Shown here: one piece after another, positions 50,666-59,990 of the stretch
Layout of the letters: every line of letters begins with the position of its first letter
How positions within the stretch are numbered: the first letter of the stretch is position 1
Source of the DNA: Ruminococcus flavefaciens 007c
GTDB lineage: Bacteria; Bacillota; Clostridia; Oscillospirales; Ruminococcaceae
Assembly: GCF_000571935.1 (NCBI RefSeq)
Contig: NZ_ATAX01000008.1
Location: 177,999-241,998 of the forward strand
Length of the DNA stretch: 64,000 nucleotides
Direction of reading: 5' to 3'
Notes under the pieces: model-generated
Told to the model about the DNA's origin: nothing
The model's database searches: none
What the model saw: the letters and a program-made list of their open reading frames with translations, nothing else
Made by a program: the position numbers and the translations under genes

Positions 50666-52651
50666 ATGTCAAAGAAACCCTTTTACATCACAACGCCGAT
50701 TTACTATCCTTCGGGCGATCCCCACATAGGTCACTGCTATACCACAGTTGCCTGCGATTCCATTGCCCGTTACAAGCGAATGCAGGGCTATGACGTAATG
50801 TTCCTCACAGGTACCGACGAGCACGGTCTTAAAATAGAGCAAAAGGCTGCCGAGCAGGGCGTTACTCCCAAGGAGTACGTTGACGTTATCGTTGATAAAT
50901 TCAAGAATTTATGGAAATACATGAATATCTCCTACGACAGATATATCCGTACCACAGACGACTACCACGTTGAAGCCGTTCAGAAGATATTCAAGGCACT
51001 CTACGACAAGGGCTACATCTACAAGGGCGAATATTCGGGAAAGTACTGCACTCCCTGCGAGAGCTTCTGGACCGATTCACAGCTTGACGAGAACGGCTGC
51101 TGTCCCGAATGTCACAGACCTGTCAAGTTCGCAAAGGAGGAGGCTTACTTCTTCAAGATGTCTCCCTTTGCAGAGCGTATCGAAAAGCTTCTTCTCGAGA
51201 CAGACTATCTCCGTCCCAAGACAAGAGCAGTAGAGCTGGTAAACAACTTCATCAAGCCCGGCCTTGAAGACCTCTGTGTATCCAGAACATCTTTCACCTG
51301 GGGCGTTCCCGTTACCTTCGACGAAAAGCACGTCGTATATGTATGGATAGATGCTCTTTCCAACTATATCACCGCACTGGGCTACGAGAACTCCGCACAC
51401 AGCGACTTTGAGAAGTACTGGCCCGCAGACGTTCACATGGTAGCAAAGGACATCATGCGTTTCCACGCTATCATATGGCCGGCAATGCTCATGGCTCTGG
51501 ATCTTCCCCTGCCCAAGCATCTTGCGGTACACGGTTATATAACTATGCAGAGCAAGGGCGGCGAGAACGTAAAGATGTCCAAGTCTCTGGGAAATGTAGT
51601 TGATCCCTTCATACTTGGCGAGCGCTACGGCTGCGACTCCATAAGATACCATATCCTCCGCGAGATGGCTCTGGGCGCAGACAGCCTCTTCTCCAACGAG
51701 ATAATGATCAACCGTATAAACTCCGACCTGGCCAACGGCTTCGGAAACCTCGTTTCACGTACCGTTGCAATGGCTGACAAGTACTTCGGCGGCACTCTCC
51801 CCTCAGAGCGTGAGAGCGCAGACATAGACGAGGAATTTAAGTCTGTTATACTCGGACTCCGCCCCGCAGTTGACGGCTTTGTGGACGAGACAAAGATAAA
51901 GCAGGCTCTCGAGACCATATTTGAAGGCGTTTCACGCGCAAATAAGTATATCGACGAAACAGAGCCATGGAAGCTGGGCAAGGACGAAGCTATGAAGCCC
52001 AGACTTGCTTCCGTGCTCTATAACCTCCTTGAAGCTATACGTATCACCTCAGCTCTCCTTGCACCCTTCATGCCTACTATTCTCCCTAAGGTATGGGAGC
52101 AGATAGGCGCTTCCGCAGCTGACGTTGAGTATGACAAGCTGGACAAGTTCGGAGTGCTTCCCGAAAACGTGACAGTACACAAGGGCGAGATACTCTTCCC
52201 GAGAATAGACGTTGATAAGGAGATAGATGAGCTCAACGCCATCCTCACAAAGAATATGGCAGAAGCAAAGGCAAAGCTCTCCTCAGAAGAAAAGGGCGAG
52301 GCAACTGCCGAGCCGATAACACTTGCTCCCGAGATAATCATTGACGATTTCGCCAAGGTGGAGATCAGAGTAGCAAAGGTCATCGCCTGTGAAAAGGTAA
52401 AGAAGTCCGACAAGCTCCTGTGCCTGCAGCTTGATGACGGCATGGGCGGACGTCAGGTAGTATCGGGTATCGCTCAGTATTACGAGCCCGAGGATCTCAT
52501 AGGAAAGAAGCTCCAGCTCATAGCCAACCTCAAGCCCGTAAAGCTCAGAGGCGTTGACAGCAACGGAATGATATGCGCAGCAGATACTCCCGACGGAGTA
52601 AAGGTGATATTTGTTGATGACAGTATCCCCGTAGGCTCAAAGATAAGATAA
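50666..52651 (+). CDS. metG: Methionyl-tRNA synthetase
   Basis: It joins methionine to tRNA-Met. The 661-residue product is a full-length class I enzyme: ITTPIYYPSGDPHIGH (HIGH motif near residue 20), a zinc knuckle with CTPC and CCPEC, VKMSKSLG (KMSKS motif), the helical anticodon domain, and a C-terminal tRNA-binding domain (about 555-661; FAKVEIRVAKVIACEKVKKSDKL). The start at 50666 has TTGGAGCG before it; the long open frame upstream overlaps the promoter. A strong terminator follows. Confidence 0.98.
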   Translation: MSKKPFYITTPIYYPSGDPHIGHCYTTVACDSIARYKRMQGYDVMFLTGTDEHGLKIEQKAAEQGVTPKEYVDVIVDKFKNLWKYMNISYDRYIRTTDDYHVEAVQKIFKALYDKGYIYKGEYSGKYCTPCESFWTDSQLDENGCCPECHRPVKFAKEEAYFFKMSPFAERIEKLLLETDYLRPKTRAVELVNNFIKPGLEDLCVSRTSFTWGVPVTFDEKHVVYVWIDALSNYITALGYENSAHSDFEKYWPADVHMVAKDIMRFHAIIWPAMLMALDLPLPKHLAVHGYITMQSKGGENVKMSKSLGNVVDPFILGERYGCDSIRYHILREMALGADSLFSNEIMINRINSDLANGFGNLVSRTVAMADKYFGGTLPSERESADIDEEFKSVILGLRPAVDGFVDETKIKQALETIFEGVSRANKYIDETEPWKLGKDEAMKPRLASVLYNLLEAIRITSALLAPFMPTILPKVWEQIGASAADVEYDKLDKFGVLPENVTVHKGEILFPRIDVDKEIDELNAILTKNMAEAKAKLSSEEKGEATAEPITLAPEIIIDDFAKVEIRVAKVIACEKVKKSDKLLCLQLDDGMGGRQVVSGIAQYYEPEDLIGKKLQLIANLKPVKLRGVDSNGMICAADTPDGVKVIFVDDSIPVGSKIR

Positions 52652-52662
52652 GAACGTATAAA

Positions 52663-52704
52663 AAATATCTCCGCAGGACCGACCGTAGTCCTGCGGAGAT
52701 ATTT
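52663..52704 (+). terminator. Terminator after metG
   Basis: A 17-bp stem (AAATATCTCCGCAGGAC and complement, loop of 8) followed by ATTTAT. Confidence 0.85.
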
Positions 52705-52719
52705 ATTTATGTCATGCCT

Positions 52720-52761
52720 CTGCCATCAGGCTGTTTACCGCCTCATGGGCGCTGATGGCAG
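52720..52761 (-). terminator. Inverted repeat after the anti-sigma gene
   Basis: CTGCCATCAG and its complement with a 22-base loop, just past the stop at 52777 on the minus strand. There is no T run, so termination is uncertain. Confidence 0.4.
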
Positions 52762-52776
52762 ACGACAGAACAACGA

Positions 52777-54642
52777 TTATTTTTTCTTGCCGATAAACTT
52801 CTGATAATCCTCGTCATCCTTGAATATTTCATCCAGCAGCGGGAGATACTTTTCGGGAGTGCTGCACTTGAATGACAGCATACCAAGATTGACTACAGAA
52901 ATAGAACCGTCTCTTGTAATATACATACTTTCAGGGGTAGAATTGGAACATACTTCATAATATCCGCCCTCCATTACCCAGAAACTATCTCCGACTTCCC
53001 AGTCACAGGAGATAAGTGCATCTGTCAGCTCCTTTACTTTATCAGAAAGATGATAATTTGTCTTAATTGTGCCATCTCTGTATTTATTGTAAGCAACTTG
53101 TATTTTATCGGCACTCAGCCATCTCTTCACCATAATATCCGCTATAACATCAGAAGAAGCCTGATTATCATTTTGTTCCGACACGAATTCTTTCAGCTTA
53201 ACAAAATCATCAGTTCCGACTTTGTATGTACTCAAATTATCATTTCCGTTCTGATCAATTATATCACAGACAACTTTTCCATCGCTGTAGAGCGTAATAT
53301 CAACATTATCCGTTATAATATATATAGGAGAAGTCATTATATCGATCGAATATAATCCACCGTACATACATTCACGCCAGTCCATATCTATAAGCATTTT
53401 TTCAAGCTTTTCCTTTTCGCTGTCCGAGAATAAATATGCATTATTCTTCAACTCATGCATCTCCAAAGTGGTGACGATACAGTTACCATCGAGTGTATCA
53501 AAAGGAACATCGCATTTTTTTCCGTCTCTGAGCACATCCTTGAGATAACTATATACATCCGATTCGATTTTGAAATGATTGACTATCTCATTTCCGCTGT
53601 CATCATAGCTTGTTACTCTTGTAAAACCGTTGGGATATATTTCGAGCTTATATTTATCATCGATGCAATCCATGCTTATATCGATATGTTCACGATCAGC
53701 TGAGGGAGCTTTCATCTCAGTCTTTACCGGCTTATACATTCTCAGCATATCAGCTATATATGTAGCCTGACCATTCGTGATCGTGCCGCTGTTTTCCGGA
53801 GTACTGAATTCGGCTCCGCTGAATTCAGTAACGATACCGAAAACATCAACACTTCCTATAGAATTGATACCGAATATAATGTCTCTCATTTTTCTGTACG
53901 CTGTAACGGAGATCCTGTAATATTCACAGCCGGATTCATAATTCTCGATCTTTTCATCAGAACCATATCTCACTACAGAACCGTTTCCCGAATAATAAAC
54001 GGTAATATCGTTATCATCGGGAACTTCGCCGCCTTCGCTGCCTTCTGTACTTTCAAAGAATACTTCTCTCATCTCCATTGCGGACACTATTCCGTTATCA
54101 TAGAAGGTAACCCTGCCTCCGTCATATTCAAAAGTTATGCCCTCACACTGATACAGATTAGTCAGTGTATCGTCATCCACGACAATTAGCTTTTCAAAAT
54201 TTGTATTTGAGAACAGTTCAAAGAGCTTTCTGCCCTCCTCCTCGTTGCTTACTGTAGTAGAGTTATAGCTGTGTAGGCCCGAGGGAATATAGTTAAACAT
54301 AGTTCCGTGGAGTTCTACCCGTCCGAAGGGAAAATTAAAGGCATAGTAATCGTAATTGTAGCCTTCTCCTATGGTCTCATCTTCCTCATTTGAGAACTCC
54401 TTTTTGATGTCTCCGCCGAAGCGGTATACAGCTCCGCCGCCGACTCCGCATATAACAAGAGCCGCAGCCACAGCAACAGCCGTCTTTTTGAAGCTCCTCT
54501 GAGGCACTACCTCTACATGAGTTACCTCATCAGTATATTCATCGCTGACGGAAGATGCTTTGAGCTTTTTTTCCATTTCCTCGCAGAAGCTGCTTCTGAG
54601 CCGCAGCTCATTCAGAGCGTCTTGATAATCTCTTCTCTGCAT
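52777..54642 (-). CDS. Probable anti-sigma factor with large extracellular domain
   Basis: A 621-residue protein. Residues about 1-50 are a charged cytoplasmic helix region, about 51-73 a membrane segment (TAVAVAAALVICGVGGGAVY), and the rest (about 550 residues) is extracellular, rich in Asp, Tyr and Gly. The outside part contains several repeats of an ...ITLYSDGKVVCDI/RVTFYDNGIVSAM type beta pattern. It overlaps the ECF sigma gene by 31 bases, with GGAGGATGA before its ATG, the usual arrangement for a sigma and its membrane anti-sigma. In Clostridium thermocellum, RsgI anti-sigmas sense polysaccharide outside, but no carbohydrate-binding module is recognisable here; the analogy is only positional. 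Confidence 0.75.
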   Translation of the reverse strand: MQRRDYQDALNELRLRSSFCEEMEKKLKASSVSDEYTDEVTHVEVVPQRSFKKTAVAVAAALVICGVGGGAVYRFGGDIKKEFSNEEDETIGEGYNYDYYAFNFPFGRVELHGTMFNYIPSGLHSYNSTTVSNEEEGRKLFELFSNTNFEKLIVVDDDTLTNLYQCEGITFEYDGGRVTFYDNGIVSAMEMREVFFESTEGSEGGEVPDDNDITVYYSGNGSVVRYGSDEKIENYESGCEYYRISVTAYRKMRDIIFGINSIGSVDVFGIVTEFSGAEFSTPENSGTITNGQATYIADMLRMYKPVKTEMKAPSADREHIDISMDCIDDKYKLEIYPNGFTRVTSYDDSGNEIVNHFKIESDVYSYLKDVLRDGKKCDVPFDTLDGNCIVTTLEMHELKNNAYLFSDSEKEKLEKMLIDMDWRECMYGGLYSIDIMTSPIYIITDNVDITLYSDGKVVCDIIDQNGNDNLSTYKVGTDDFVKLKEFVSEQNDNQASSDVIADIMVKRWLSADKIQVAYNKYRDGTIKTNYHLSDKVKELTDALISCDWEVGDSFWVMEGGYYEVCSNSTPESMYITRDGSISVVNLGMLSFKCSTPEKYLPLLDEIFKDDEDYQKFIGKKK

Positions 54643-55127
54643 ATCTCATCCTCCCTTTCAAGCTCTGCTCTGAGTTTTTCCCGTCCGCGCCGCAGCAGCG
54701 AACCGACTGTATTTTCATTCTTGCCTGTTATCTCAGCCATCTCCTTTATGCTGTATCCCTCATAGTAATGGAGGTATATCACCTGGGCATATTTTTTCGG
54801 AAGAGCGGCTATCTGTTCACGCAGCTCCCTGCCCTTGGTGCTTATTTCGCAAATGGCCTCAGAGTTTTCCAGCTCATCCAGTGAGCAGGTCCTGCTGAAT
54901 CGGAAACTTCTGCGGAGATTCTTGCATTTGTTTACCGTTACTCTCAGCAGCCAGGCTTTTAGATGCTCGTCATCGTTGAACGAACGGGGATTTATATGAA
55001 GTGAAAGGAATACCTCCTGAACTATGTCTTCAGCCTCGGAATAGCTGCCGCTGAAAGCAAAAGCTGCACGAAGGACGGTATTTCCGTATTTTCTGAAAGC
55101 GTATAATGCAGTACTGTCATTATTCAT
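54612..55127 (-). CDS. ECF sigma factor (SigV/SigI-like, RpoE group)
   Basis: A 171-residue extracytoplasmic-function sigma factor with region 2 (about 8-75; YSEAEDIVQEVFLSLH, LKAWLLRVTVNKCKN) and region 4 (about 105-158; LPKKYAQVIYLHYYEGYSIKEMAEITGKNENTVGSLL). It would direct RNA polymerase to stress or signal promoters and be held by the overlapping membrane protein. No sigma-A box lies close upstream, so it may be autoregulated; I could not assign its own promoter. Confidence 0.92.
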   Translation of the reverse strand: MNNDSTALYAFRKYGNTVLRAAFAFSGSYSEAEDIVQEVFLSLHINPRSFNDDEHLKAWLLRVTVNKCKNLRRSFRFSRTCSLDELENSEAICEISTKGRELREQIAALPKKYAQVIYLHYYEGYSIKEMAEITGKNENTVGSLLRRGREKLRAELEREDEICREEIIKTL

Positions 55128-55201
55128 TGCTATGACCTCCTTTCACTGATAACACACCTGAGATATGTCGAATTGTGCAAAGAAACAAATATTTTTTGAA
55201 A

Positions 55202-55238
55202 AAATTTCAGCCGTCGGTATATGGATATACTGACGGCT
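55202..55238 (-). terminator. Terminator after the C_GCAxxG_C_C gene
   Basis: A 14-bp stem with one G-U pair (55209-55222 with 55225-55238); minus-strand tail AAATTTTTTC. Confidence 0.85.
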
Positions 55239-55243
55239 CAGAG

Positions 55244-55618
55244 TCATATCATTTTCTCGGCAAGTTTAACAGCATTGCGAACGCAGTCGTCGCAGCTGCA
55301 GAGCATTTTACCCGTCTTTATGCCCTTCAGCTCGCCGCAGTGGGTACTTCCGCACATACTGCGGAATCCGGCGTGGAGTGCCTTTGCTTCCGCAAGCACA
55401 GGTATGCCGCTGTATTTTTTCAGTCCGAGTATCATTTCAGAAGCACAGAGAGCACCGCAGGTTGCGTCAAAAGCTCCCATACCGCAGCCAAAGGCCGCAC
55501 CCATTGCCCTGAGAGTATTCTCGTCCTGTCCAAGCTCCTCCGCAAAGGCAAGGAGAACAGCCTGACAGCAGTTGCTGCCGCTGTGCTTTATCTCAACTGC
55601 TCTTTCCGTTCTGTCCAT
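55244..55618 (-). CDS. C_GCAxxG_C_C family protein
   Basis: A 124-residue Cys-rich protein with the family pattern: SNCCQAVL, FGCGMGAFDATCGALCASEM, and paired cysteines near the end (STHCGEL, CSCDDCV). Eight or more cysteines suggest a redox or metal-binding role; the family function is not established. Start with GAGGTG before it. Own near-consensus promoter, with a palindrome CTGAC-TTAT-GTCAG at 55649-55662 around the RNA start. Divergent from the CobW-like gene, hinting at a common metal or redox response. Confidence 0.9.
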   Translation of the reverse strand: MDRTERAVEIKHSGSNCCQAVLLAFAEELGQDENTLRAMGAAFGCGMGAFDATCGALCASEMILGLKKYSGIPVLAEAKALHAGFRSMCGSTHCGELKGIKTGKMLCSCDDCVRNAVKLAEKMI

Positions 55619-55648
55619 AGCGCACCTCAGTGACAGCCACCTCCTTTT

Positions 55649-55662
55649 CTGACTTATGTCAG
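55649..55662. promoter_or_regulatory. Palindrome at the start of the C_GCAxxG_C_C transcript
   Basis: CTGAC-TTAT-GTCAG, overlapping the predicted RNA start of the minus-strand promoter at 55667-55695. A possible operator. Confidence 0.45.
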
Positions 55663-55666
55663 ATAT

Positions 55667-55695
55667 ATTATATCAGAGTTTATGATATTTGTCAA
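55667..55695 (-). promoter_or_regulatory. Perfect-consensus promoter of the C_GCAxxG_C_C gene
   Basis: Minus strand TTGACA, 17-base spacer, TATAAT. Confidence 0.85.
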
Positions 55696-55717
55696 GTATA
55701 CTTCCCGCTGTCAGAAA

Positions 55718-55746
55718 TTGACTTGCAGTCTCCGCTGTGCTATACT
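55718..55746 (+). promoter_or_regulatory. Promoter of the CobW-like gene
   Basis: TTGACT, 17-base spacer, TATACT; predicted RNA start near 55753. Confidence 0.8.
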
Positions 55747-55768
55747 TATATTATAGGAGGCACTGAAT

Positions 55769-56746
55769 ATGACTAAAATTGACCTTATCACGGGCATACT
55801 GGGCTCGGGAAAGACGACATTCCTGATGAGATACGCCCGTCATCTCATAGACAAGGGTGAGAATATCGCTATTCTCGAAAACGATTTCGGAGCAGTCAAT
55901 ATAGATATGATGATATTGCAGGAGCTGAAGGGTGACCGCTGCCGTCTGGAAATGATAGCCGGAGGCTGCGACGCCGACTGCCACAGAAGGCGCTTCAAGA
56001 CTCAGCTCATATCCCTGGGGATGCAGCATTTCACCCGCGTTATAGTAGAACCCTCGGGCATATTTGATATGGACGAGTTCTTTGATATACTTCACGAATC
56101 ACCCATTGACAGATGGTTTGAGACAGGAAGCATAATCACCGTAGCCGACGCCGAAATGGAGGAGAAGCTCTCTCCGCAGATGGAATATCTTCTGGGTTCC
56201 GAGGCTGCCTGCTGCGGAAAGCTGGTGCTCAGCAAGCTCGGGCACATAAAGGAGGAGACTGCCGAAGCTGCCGCAGAACGCATACTCGCACATATAAACC
56301 GTTCTCTTGAGGATATACGCTGCGACCGCAGATTTACAATGAAGGATATTATCGCAAAGAACTGGGACAGCTTTACCGATGATGATTTCCGCCTGTTCAT
56401 GAACGCAGGCTACCGCGGTTCAAGCTATGTCAAGAAATTCAGCCCCGAGGATATAGAGAGCTCGGTACACTATTTCATGCACGTTGATATACCGCCAGAA
56501 AGTATAGAAGGACTTATAGACAGCATTTTCGGAGATGAGAGCTGCGGAAGGATATTCCGCATAAAGGGTTCGCTGCCGCTGGAGAAGGGCTGGCTGAAAA
56601 TAAACGCCACACGTGAAAAAACCGAAACGGCTCCCGTTGCAGAGGGACAGCCCGTACTCATAGTCATAGGCGACAATGTTTCCCGCGAGAGGATAGACAG
56701 TTATCTCCGCCCTCTTAACACCGATCCTGAGTACATTTCCGTATAA
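55769..56746 (+). CDS. CobW/COG0523-like GTPase (metal chaperone family)
   Basis: A 325-residue protein of the CobW/HypB/UreG family: Walker A GILGSGKTTF (9-18), ILENDFGAVNID, EPSG switch, and a C-terminal CobW_C-like domain. The usual GCxCC metal site is here GGCDADC (Cys67 and Cys71), so the central Cys pair is altered. Family members deliver zinc, cobalt or iron to target proteins at the cost of GTP. No zinc-uptake genes adjoin. Divergent from a Cys-rich protein gene that may be functionally related. GGAGG lies before the ATG. Confidence 0.9.
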   Translation: MTKIDLITGILGSGKTTFLMRYARHLIDKGENIAILENDFGAVNIDMMILQELKGDRCRLEMIAGGCDADCHRRRFKTQLISLGMQHFTRVIVEPSGIFDMDEFFDILHESPIDRWFETGSIITVADAEMEEKLSPQMEYLLGSEAACCGKLVLSKLGHIKEETAEAAAERILAHINRSLEDIRCDRRFTMKDIIAKNWDSFTDDDFRLFMNAGYRGSSYVKKFSPEDIESSVHYFMHVDIPPESIEGLIDSIFGDESCGRIFRIKGSLPLEKGWLKINATREKTETAPVAEGQPVLIVIGDNVSRERIDSYLRPLNTDPEYISV

Positions 56747-56758
56747 TAATGGTATTAT

Positions 56759-56789
56759 GCCGCAGTTTTCAGTATATAAACTGAAGCTG
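56759..56789 (+). terminator. Terminator after the CobW-like gene
   Basis: GCCGCAG/CTGCGGC plus TTCAGT/ACTGAA stem with a short internal mismatch, followed by TTTTTT. Confidence 0.85.
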
Positions 56790-56873
56790 CGGCTTTTTTA
56801 CAAACGAAAAGAGCCGCGTCCGCCTAAGACACAGCCCTTTCCGCTTTACAAGGATATGAAGTAACGCCCGTGC

Positions 56874-59567
56874 CTATCGGACGCTACCGTCAATGAGTAT
56901 GAGCCTGCGCATTTCCACCATGTCGAAAACGTCTATTTCTCCGTCCTCGGCAAGATCGCCTGCGCGGCTGTCGGTAAGACCGTTCTTTCCAAGGATATAC
57001 CCCTGGAGCATTACAAGATCTGCAACATTGAAGGCCTTATCCGCATTAACATCCCCTTTTATCCTGCCCGATACAGGATCAGTATCATCAGCTTCTTCTC
57101 TGCCACTGTAACTGATCGCGGGCTCTGATACCTCTTTATAGCTGAATTCGGCATAGTCAACAGCTCCCTTGAAGCCATTGGCGCTGCCGCTGTTCCCCAG
57201 CAGGCACTCTGCCTTTTCCGCTGCTCCCATTACTGCCGAAGGAGTCAGGGTAAGATTACTGCTGTCGGCGGTGCTGCCGTTTATGAGCAGACTGCCTTTT
57301 CCGCCTGATATGCGAATAGTGATACGGCTCCATTCTCCCTTTGGGAGAGCTTCCGGAGCTGTAAGCTTTTCGGTGGTTTTGCCGTCGGAAATTACGAATT
57401 CGGCCTTTCCCGCCTCATTTGACGGAGTAAAGCACATATATGCCTTATCGTCACCGAACCTGAACATTTCCTGTCTTTCAGTGCCGCCCTTCCAGAGGGC
57501 ACCCAAACTTATCTGTATATCATTGTATCTTAATACCGAATCATCGAGCACGATGCAGTCGTCACTGCCGTCAAAGCTCATGACGCCCTTTGCCGAGGTC
57601 CTCTCCGCCTGCCACTCCGCCCCTTTCACAAGGGCATCTGTGGCTGCATATCTGTCCTGTGCCCATACGCTCCTGTCATTATCGAAGCTGTATGCGGCTA
57701 TATATCCATCGGCCTTGCTATGCCAGCCGTTTTCGTCTAGCCAGCCAAAGCCTACGCCGTTATCCTTTGTTTCTTCGTTTGAGTAGTCGCCGTCAACTAT
57801 GGCGCTTCCCGTATAGCTTCCCTTGCCGTAAAGATAAGCCATGCCCTTTATCACGGCGTTATCCCCTGCGGTCACTGCGTCGCTAACATAAGCTTTCTGA
57901 AGCACCCTTGCATTGCCCGAGATCCTGCAGGAATTATACACTACTGCATTGTCTCCGATGACTGCATTGCCGCTCACCGTAACAGTTCCCTGCTGCCAGC
58001 CGTTGTCATAGACCCAGCCTCCGCCGTCTACAATGGCATTTCCGTATATCACGGCGTTATCAGACACCGTTGCCTGATTTGCCACCACGGCTCTGTCCTC
58101 GATACGGACATTTCCCGTAACTCGGGCATTCCCCAGTACCATAGCATCGGGAGCAACATATACACTGCTGTCAACTCTGGCTGTATCGGCTACCCAGCCT
58201 CCGCCGTTGGAATGGGCATGACCTCTTCCCTTTTTATAGCCGATGGAAAGATCGGGTTCCGCACCCTCAAGTGTAAATTCATAGGGATAGCGTCTGCGCT
58301 CGCTGCCGTTTTTATATGAGGAATCGCTCTCCTTATGGAAGGCGTTGACTCTGACAAGCTTTTTTGGCATGGCAGTTACCGTAAGATAAGCCGAAGCTGC
58401 GCCCTTTGCCGAGGCAGTCATGCTTTCTCCGCTGCCGAAAAGTCCCGAATAGCTTTCTCTGCCGTTTCCGTCAACGGTAACTATACAGACCTGCCAGCCT
58501 GCATTGCTGTCGTCGGAGAGTCCGCGGAAGTCAACTGTTATCGAATCTCCCGATGGCTTCAGCGGTATAATGTTTATGCCCGCCTGCATTGGAGCTTCCT
58601 CCTCAGGGACACGGTAATTCCCCTCGCCCTGTTCATCAGGAAGGGTATAGAAAAGGTTTCTGTAAAAAGGCTGTGAACCGAGCTTTTCGGCAAATTCCTT
58701 CTGATAGGCCTCCTTTGCACCGAAGTCGAAGGTAGCCATGCGCTTTGAATAATTGCCGAAGATCGTCTGTGCATCCGTGCCGAAGAGTCTGGTAATGGTA
58801 TCAAAGGGATATTCGTCCTGCTTTGCTTCGGAAATAATGCGCTTGACGCATTTAACACCGAGGCCGTCTATATTGTCGGGATTAAAGGAAAGATACATCA
58901 GGAATGGCCATACCTCATAGTAATTCCTTCCGTGAGGCAGAGTAAGACTCATATTCCTGAGATAGGGCTCGAACCATACCGTCTTTACGTCACCGGTATA
59001 ATAATCGCTGGCAAGGTACATCTCGCGGAACCAGTTCGCAAGAGGCTCCCACCATGCGCCCGTTATCTCCTGACCTTCCCATGCCTTCTGGTGAAGAGTC
59101 ACAACATGACCGAATTCATGAGCTATGGTAAGATCGTCCAGCATGGCCTCGGGACTGATTATCTCAATGCCGTAGCCGTCCTCGGAGCTCATAAAAGCCC
59201 AGCCGTCGGGATACTTCGGAAGTCCCGTATAGGTAAGGTACACATTTGTCTTGTACTTTCTTGCGTCGCGTCCGTAAATATCCGTATTCATATTCTCCAT
59301 GCCGAGAAATTCACCGTAGCATTTCCAAAGCTTCTCATAGTCTTCAAGATTGCGTCTGAGAAAGGCGTCGTTTACCTTTCCCGTAGTGTCATTATTGCCG
59401 TAGAATATAACGAAATGCTCGGACTCAGCATAATTTGCAGTCTTGCAGTAGCCCCATTTGTCACGTATAAGGTACTCCTCAGCAGCTTTCGCATCCTTCG
59501 GGAGTGCCTGTACCATGGAAAGAGCTATTGCAGCGACTGTCAGAAAAGCAGTCAGCCTCTTTTTCAT
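56874..59567 (-). CDS. Svx/AvrXca-like metallopeptidase with hexapeptide helix, LamG-like and dockerin
   Basis: An 897-residue secreted protein. Signal peptide about 1-28. Residues about 35-330 resemble the Svx/AvrXca (DUF6055) group with a zinc site HEFGH (His150, Glu151, His154) and a downstream WWEPLANWF that may give the third ligand. A beta domain follows (about 340-455). Residues about 465-615 are hexapeptide repeats of a left-handed beta-helix (NAVIYGNAIVDG, NARVTGNVRI). Then a LamG-like concanavalin fold (about 640-815) and a C-terminal type I dockerin (about 838-892; GDVNADKAFNVADL and GDLAEDGEIDVFDM). Plant-pathogen Svx proteins act outside the cell, perhaps on plant wall glycoproteins. 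Strong promoter upstream. Confidence 0.85.
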   Translation of the reverse strand: MKKRLTAFLTVAAIALSMVQALPKDAKAAEEYLIRDKWGYCKTANYAESEHFVIFYGNNDTTGKVNDAFLRRNLEDYEKLWKCYGEFLGMENMNTDIYGRDARKYKTNVYLTYTGLPKYPDGWAFMSSEDGYGIEIISPEAMLDDLTIAHEFGHVVTLHQKAWEGQEITGAWWEPLANWFREMYLASDYYTGDVKTVWFEPYLRNMSLTLPHGRNYYEVWPFLMYLSFNPDNIDGLGVKCVKRIISEAKQDEYPFDTITRLFGTDAQTIFGNYSKRMATFDFGAKEAYQKEFAEKLGSQPFYRNLFYTLPDEQGEGNYRVPEEEAPMQAGINIIPLKPSGDSITVDFRGLSDDSNAGWQVCIVTVDGNGRESYSGLFGSGESMTASAKGAASAYLTVTAMPKKLVRVNAFHKESDSSYKNGSERRRYPYEFTLEGAEPDLSIGYKKGRGHAHSNGGGWVADTARVDSSVYVAPDAMVLGNARVTGNVRIEDRAVVANQATVSDNAVIYGNAIVDGGGWVYDNGWQQGTVTVSGNAVIGDNAVVYNSCRISGNARVLQKAYVSDAVTAGDNAVIKGMAYLYGKGSYTGSAIVDGDYSNEETKDNGVGFGWLDENGWHSKADGYIAAYSFDNDRSVWAQDRYAATDALVKGAEWQAERTSAKGVMSFDGSDDCIVLDDSVLRYNDIQISLGALWKGGTERQEMFRFGDDKAYMCFTPSNEAGKAEFVISDGKTTEKLTAPEALPKGEWSRITIRISGGKGSLLINGSTADSSNLTLTPSAVMGAAEKAECLLGNSGSANGFKGAVDYAEFSYKEVSEPAISYSGREEADDTDPVSGRIKGDVNADKAFNVADLVMLQGYILGKNGLTDSRAGDLAEDGEIDVFDMVEMRRLILIDGSVR

Positions 59568-59632
59568 AGTATATTCCTCCAGTCATAACAGCTCCGATGC
59601 CTAAACGGAGCTTCCCCGTAACCTATAATATC

Positions 59633-59661
59633 ATTATACTATTATTCCGACTGCAAATCAA
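59633..59661 (-). promoter_or_regulatory. Sigma-A promoter of the Svx-like gene
   Basis: Minus strand TTGATT, 17-base spacer, TATAAT. Confidence 0.8.
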
Positions 59662-59964
59662 TGATTTATTGTACCATAAACGTGTCTTTTTGTACAAAAC
59701 CGAATCTCACACAGTACCGTATCCTTGTCGGCGCTTATCCATACCATTCTGTAAACAGCCAAAAACAGAGCTTTTTTTCAACGAAAAACCATTGAATTTC
59801 AAAAAGAGAAAAATAAAATTCGTTTCTTTGCACAATCAGAAGGAAACGAATTTGTACACAGTTCACTATGAGCCTTCAGAATAAAAATATGTATACAAAG
59901 GAAAAAGACAGCCGATAACGACTGCCTTTCCGGGGATATTAAAATTGGAGAAATCTGAAAGAAT

Positions 59965-59990
59965 ATGCCGACTGCCGAAACAGTCGGCAT
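59965..59990 (-). terminator. Terminator after the GH11-CE4 gene
   Basis: A perfect 10-bp stem ATGCCGACTG/CAGTCGGCAT, loop of 6; T-rich on both sides. Confidence 0.75.

Noticed and set aside
55170..55200. 15-base match GTTTCTTTGCACAAT with 59822-59836 as a possible shared ECF sigma promoter
   Set aside because: A match of this length is expected by chance in 64 kb, and the second site faces no gene.
59597..59884. 95-codon plus-strand frame after the Svx-like promoter
   Set aside because: No ribosome site, low-complexity AT-rich composition, no similarity seen.
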